This document shows positions 61,756 to 64,000 of a stretch of DNA of 64,000 nucleotides, piece by piece. The notes beneath the pieces were generated by a model, which worked only from the letters and a program-made list of their open reading frames with translations, searched no databases and was not told the DNA's origin. The DNA is from Endozoicomonas gorgoniicola. GTDB lineage: Bacteria > Pseudomonadota > Gammaproteobacteria > Pseudomonadales > Endozoicomonadaceae. The stretch covers positions 5,604,001-5,668,000 of the forward strand of contig NZ_JAPFCC010000001.1 of assembly GCF_025562715.2 (NCBI RefSeq), given 5' to 3'. Position numbers and translations under genes: made by a program. Every line of letters begins with the position of its first letter. Position 1 is the first letter of the stretch.

Positions 61756-63456
61756 CCGAGAATAGCTTAGGCAGTCCTCCTAAAGGTTTCGCAAAATTCA
61801 AAATGAGCAAAAAACAACCACTTTTTGAGGTTGATTTGCTCATTTTTGCCAATTTACAGCTTTTCTTTACCTTTATGCCGCTTTTTCAACCTTTTTTAAA
61901 TCCTCAAGACGGAGTGACCCCGTTAAAGCTTTCTTCACAATTTTTTTGAAATTATGCACTGTGCATACCAGTGAAAACTCTGCTTCCACTTTCTCTTTCC
62001 CGCGCAGACTGAAACTCCTGAATCCAGAGTTTTTTATCTGACCAAACGGCGGTTCCGCTATTACTTTGCGACGTTCGTATACCGCTTTCGCTTCGCTTGT
62101 TTCCATTTTTTTATTCATGGCTTGTCGTGCAGTTTCAAACTTGTCTGTGCGAATTACCTTGCCTGCACTTTTCTTGGAGCCACTGCATCTGGAGCGGTAA
62201 GCGCACTCTCGGCATACTTCCTTGTTTGCCCGGTAGCCTTTCCTCTTAGCTTTACTGGCTGGATTGGTAACCAATTTTTCCCCAGCCGGACAGATGAAGA
62301 CGTCAGCTTCAATATTGTATGTAAAATCCGCTTTGACAAATTTTCGATCAGTATTTTCAAGGTCCGTAACAGCCGGTTTTTCTTCCTTGTCAGTAGCGAT
62401 ATAACCGTCTATTCCATGTTTATCCAAGGTGTGCAGATTTGGCCCTGAAAAATAGCCGTTGTCCATACTCCATTTATCCACAGCCGCGCCATCGGTAGAT
62501 TCTGACAAAGCCTGAAGAGCAGGCTCTACTTCCTGTACGTCGTTGGCGCGTTGACTGATGTGTTGGCCGACAATGATCTGGTGATCCGCATCTACATTAA
62601 TTTGAGCATTGTAGCTGTATTCGCAGTACCCCTTCTTGCTCATCATCCGGGCATCATGGTCTGCAAAGCTAATCTGTTTCTTGTCGTCTATTGGCTCGTC
62701 CGGATTGAGGGCTTTCTCACGCTCTTCCAGTGCTTTTTTAGCAGCCTTAATTTTCTTCAGCCGTTCTTCTTTAAACAGGAGGTCTTCAGGAATACTGTAG
62801 CCATTGGTTTCTTTGTAGGCGTCGTCTTCTTCCTGATCGCACTGGCTGGCTTTTTTGATCAGTTCATCAACCTCAGCGCTGAGTTCTGCCTCTTTGGCTT
62901 TAAGCCGGCCGTAGCTCATGGCCTTATGCTTTGAACTGTTGGCTTTGAATTTCGAACCATCCAGGCTGATATGCCCAAGCGATGCCAGTTTCAGCTCCAT
63001 CGCCAGCTTGACGGACTGTTTGAAACAGTCATGAAAAAACGACAGGTTGTTTTTGCGGAAGTCCCCCAGGACCCGAAAGTTTGGGCAATTCATCTGAGAG
63101 ATGTACATGAATGCCAAGTCCTGCCGACACCGTTTTTCTATTTCACGGGAGCTGAATACACCATGACTGTAGGCGTAGATCAGGATACCTACGATCAGCT
63201 TGGGTGGGTAGGCATGCTGTCCAAGGTGATGGTACTGCTTTTCAACTTCCGAGGTATCAATGTTCTGGAAGATGGTCTCATAGATGTAGCAGTCATGATC
63301 TTTGGGAAGAAGATCAAAGATGTTGGTTGGAAACAGCAGGTGCTGGTCGAACTCAACAGGGCTATCCTTGAATTTTGGTGGTGGCGACATCAGGCTTCAT
63401 CAGGGCTGCGTTTTGAACGCTATTATATCAGATAAATCCTATTCTCGGTCAGGCTC
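61748..63456 (-). mobile_element. IS1182-type insertion sequence A
   Basis: Perfect inverted tips GAGCCTGACCGAGAATAG at 61748-61765 and, on the minus strand, at 63439-63456. The palindromic CTAG flanks it at 61744-61747 and 63457-63460. Length 1709 bp, one transposase gene. Confidence 0.9.
61873..63390 (-). CDS. IS1182-family transposase
   Basis: A 505-residue DDE transposase: N-terminal FDQHLLFPTNIFDLLPKDHD domain, D in ISLDGSKFKANSSKHKAMSY, D in SMDNGYFSGPN, a cysteine-bearing insert CRECAYRSRCSGS, and E near RRKVIAEPPFGQIKNSG. Intact frame. Confidence 0.93.
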   Translation of the reverse strand: MSPPPKFKDSPVEFDQHLLFPTNIFDLLPKDHDCYIYETIFQNIDTSEVEKQYHHLGQHAYPPKLIVGILIYAYSHGVFSSREIEKRCRQDLAFMYISQMNCPNFRVLGDFRKNNLSFFHDCFKQSVKLAMELKLASLGHISLDGSKFKANSSKHKAMSYGRLKAKEAELSAEVDELIKKASQCDQEEDDAYKETNGYSIPEDLLFKEERLKKIKAAKKALEEREKALNPDEPIDDKKQISFADHDARMMSKKGYCEYSYNAQINVDADHQIIVGQHISQRANDVQEVEPALQALSESTDGAAVDKWSMDNGYFSGPNLHTLDKHGIDGYIATDKEEKPAVTDLENTDRKFVKADFTYNIEADVFICPAGEKLVTNPASKAKRKGYRANKEVCRECAYRSRCSGSKKSAGKVIRTDKFETARQAMNKKMETSEAKAVYERRKVIAEPPFGQIKNSGFRSFSLRGKEKVEAEFSLVCTVHNFKKIVKKALTGSLRLEDLKKVEKAA

Positions 63457-63460
63457 CTAG

Positions 63461-64000
63461 GAGCCTGTCGGACTTGTAACAAGTCCAGAAAAGAAGGCGG
63501 CATCATAACCCTGCTGCCTGTTTAAGCTACTGTGCAAGCTGTTCTCACAACCGCCACTCTTACCCGTAAATAGTAAAACATCGCCCAAAAAGCTCTGTAT
63601 GCAGCCAGAAGTTGAATCATAAATAACCAATTTTCAATGTCCGCCATCGCCATGGCAAACATTTTCTTCAGATTGAAGCCTGTGCAGAGCAGATCCCATT
63701 CAGCAGACACCTCTGCAAAGCCTCGAACCAGAAATTGGCGATACCCCATCACTTCTTTCTGTATTCCAAAGGTTGGTTCAATCGTACTTTTCCGCAAGGC
63801 ATAAACAGCCCGACCTTCTTTTGTCTGCAGCCGCCAACGCATCAGGTCTAATGCTGTTACATCGTCGCCTTCCGGCATAGGATCATCAGGTTTAAAGCGC
63901 TCCATCAAAGGTTTATTGTGGGCATCACGCTTCTCTGCGATATACGCAGTTGCGCCATAGTTATCCACAGCTGACACATTACTCTCACTGAAGTAGCCTG
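63461..64000 (-). mobile_element. IS1182-type insertion sequence B, cut by the window end
   Basis: Starts GAGCCTGTCGGACTTG right after the CTAG that bounds IS A; its tip resembles that of IS A (GAGCCTG). It contains the partial transposase below. IS A apparently inserted at the CTAG already flanking IS B. Confidence 0.75.
63522..64000 (-). CDS. IS1182-type transposase, C-terminal part
   Basis: The frame continues past the window edge (GYFSESNVSAVDNYGATAYI is contiguous), so the start lies beyond 64000. The visible end holds the catalytic E region (RKSTIEPTFGIQKEVMGYRQ), then FLVRGFAEVSAEWDLLCTGF. Differs from the IS A transposase, so the two are different IS species. Confidence 0.85.
   Translation of the reverse strand, partial: GYFSESNVSAVDNYGATAYIAEKRDAHNKPLMERFKPDDPMPEGDDVTALDLMRWRLQTKEGRAVYALRKSTIEPTFGIQKEVMGYRQFLVRGFAEVSAEWDLLCTGFNLKKMFAMAMADIENWLFMIQLLAAYRAFWAMFYYLRVRVAVVRTACTVA

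Noticed and set aside
1..64000. tRNA, rRNA or replication-origin features
   Set aside because: None was seen on reading both strands, but tRNA finding by eye is unreliable, so this is not proof of absence.

Overview
The window reads as a gammaproteobacterial chromosome. Its housekeeping genes (rpoH, a ComM/YifB ATPase, ubiK, and a glnK-amtB pair under a sigma-54/NtrC-type promoter) suit an Oceanospirillales-like marine bacterium such as Endozoicomonas. That genus guess is inference from gene content, not a match.

Layout: (1) 1-1267, the end of a YjiL-like activator gene and a YjiM-like 2-hydroxyacyl-CoA dehydratase gene. (2) About 1270-12910, a decayed Mu-like transposable prophage: repressor, small early genes, MuA- and MuB-type transposition proteins, two Mor-type activators, and only scraps of the head module (gpT, a truncated gpI, a broken gp27). 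(3) 13070-20702, host genes rpoH, a DUF748 protein, yifB, ubiK, glnK and amtB. (4) 20738-44177, a 23.4-kb Tn7-like type I-F3 CRISPR-associated transposon (CAST). It carries tnsA-tnsB-tnsC at the amtB end, a type I restriction-modification (R-M) locus and other accessory genes as cargo, an Xre regulator, and tniQ-cas8/5-cas7-cas6 plus a two-spacer CRISPR array at the far end. (5) 44183 to about 60128, a second Tn7-like element abutting the first. It has its own tnsABC and a six-gene defence operon (hsdM, hsdS, a DUF262/DUF1524 protein, a Gabija-like OLD nuclease and UvrD-like helicase, hsdR), but no tniQ, cas genes or CRISPR. (6) 60138-64000, a host lipoprotein gene, a small Xre gene, a truncated helix-turn-helix gene and two abutting IS1182-type insertion sequences.

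Main result: the last CRISPR spacer (43973-44004), bounded downstream by a divergent repeat, aligns to the 3' end of amtB (20658-20689). Eight of nine mismatches fall at codon third positions, and all five every-sixth-base positions are among the mismatches. The first element starts 48 bp beyond that protospacer, the spacing expected of I-F3 RNA-guided insertion. The 5-bp sequence GGGGA occurs before element 1, between the two elements, and at the end of element 2. The simplest reading is that the end of amtB is a guide-RNA-addressed attachment site used twice, the newer element pushing the older one away from amtB.

Element 1 now looks disabled. An IS4-type element and then an IS30-type element sit inside tnsB (removing both restores one open frame), and the cas8/cas5 fusion gene has a single in-frame TAG in its linker. 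Element 2 has intact tnsABC but no targeting module and no convincing far end. Together they form a roughly 40-kb island carrying two type I R-M systems, Gabija-like genes, a GmrSD-like protein and uncharacterised candidates.
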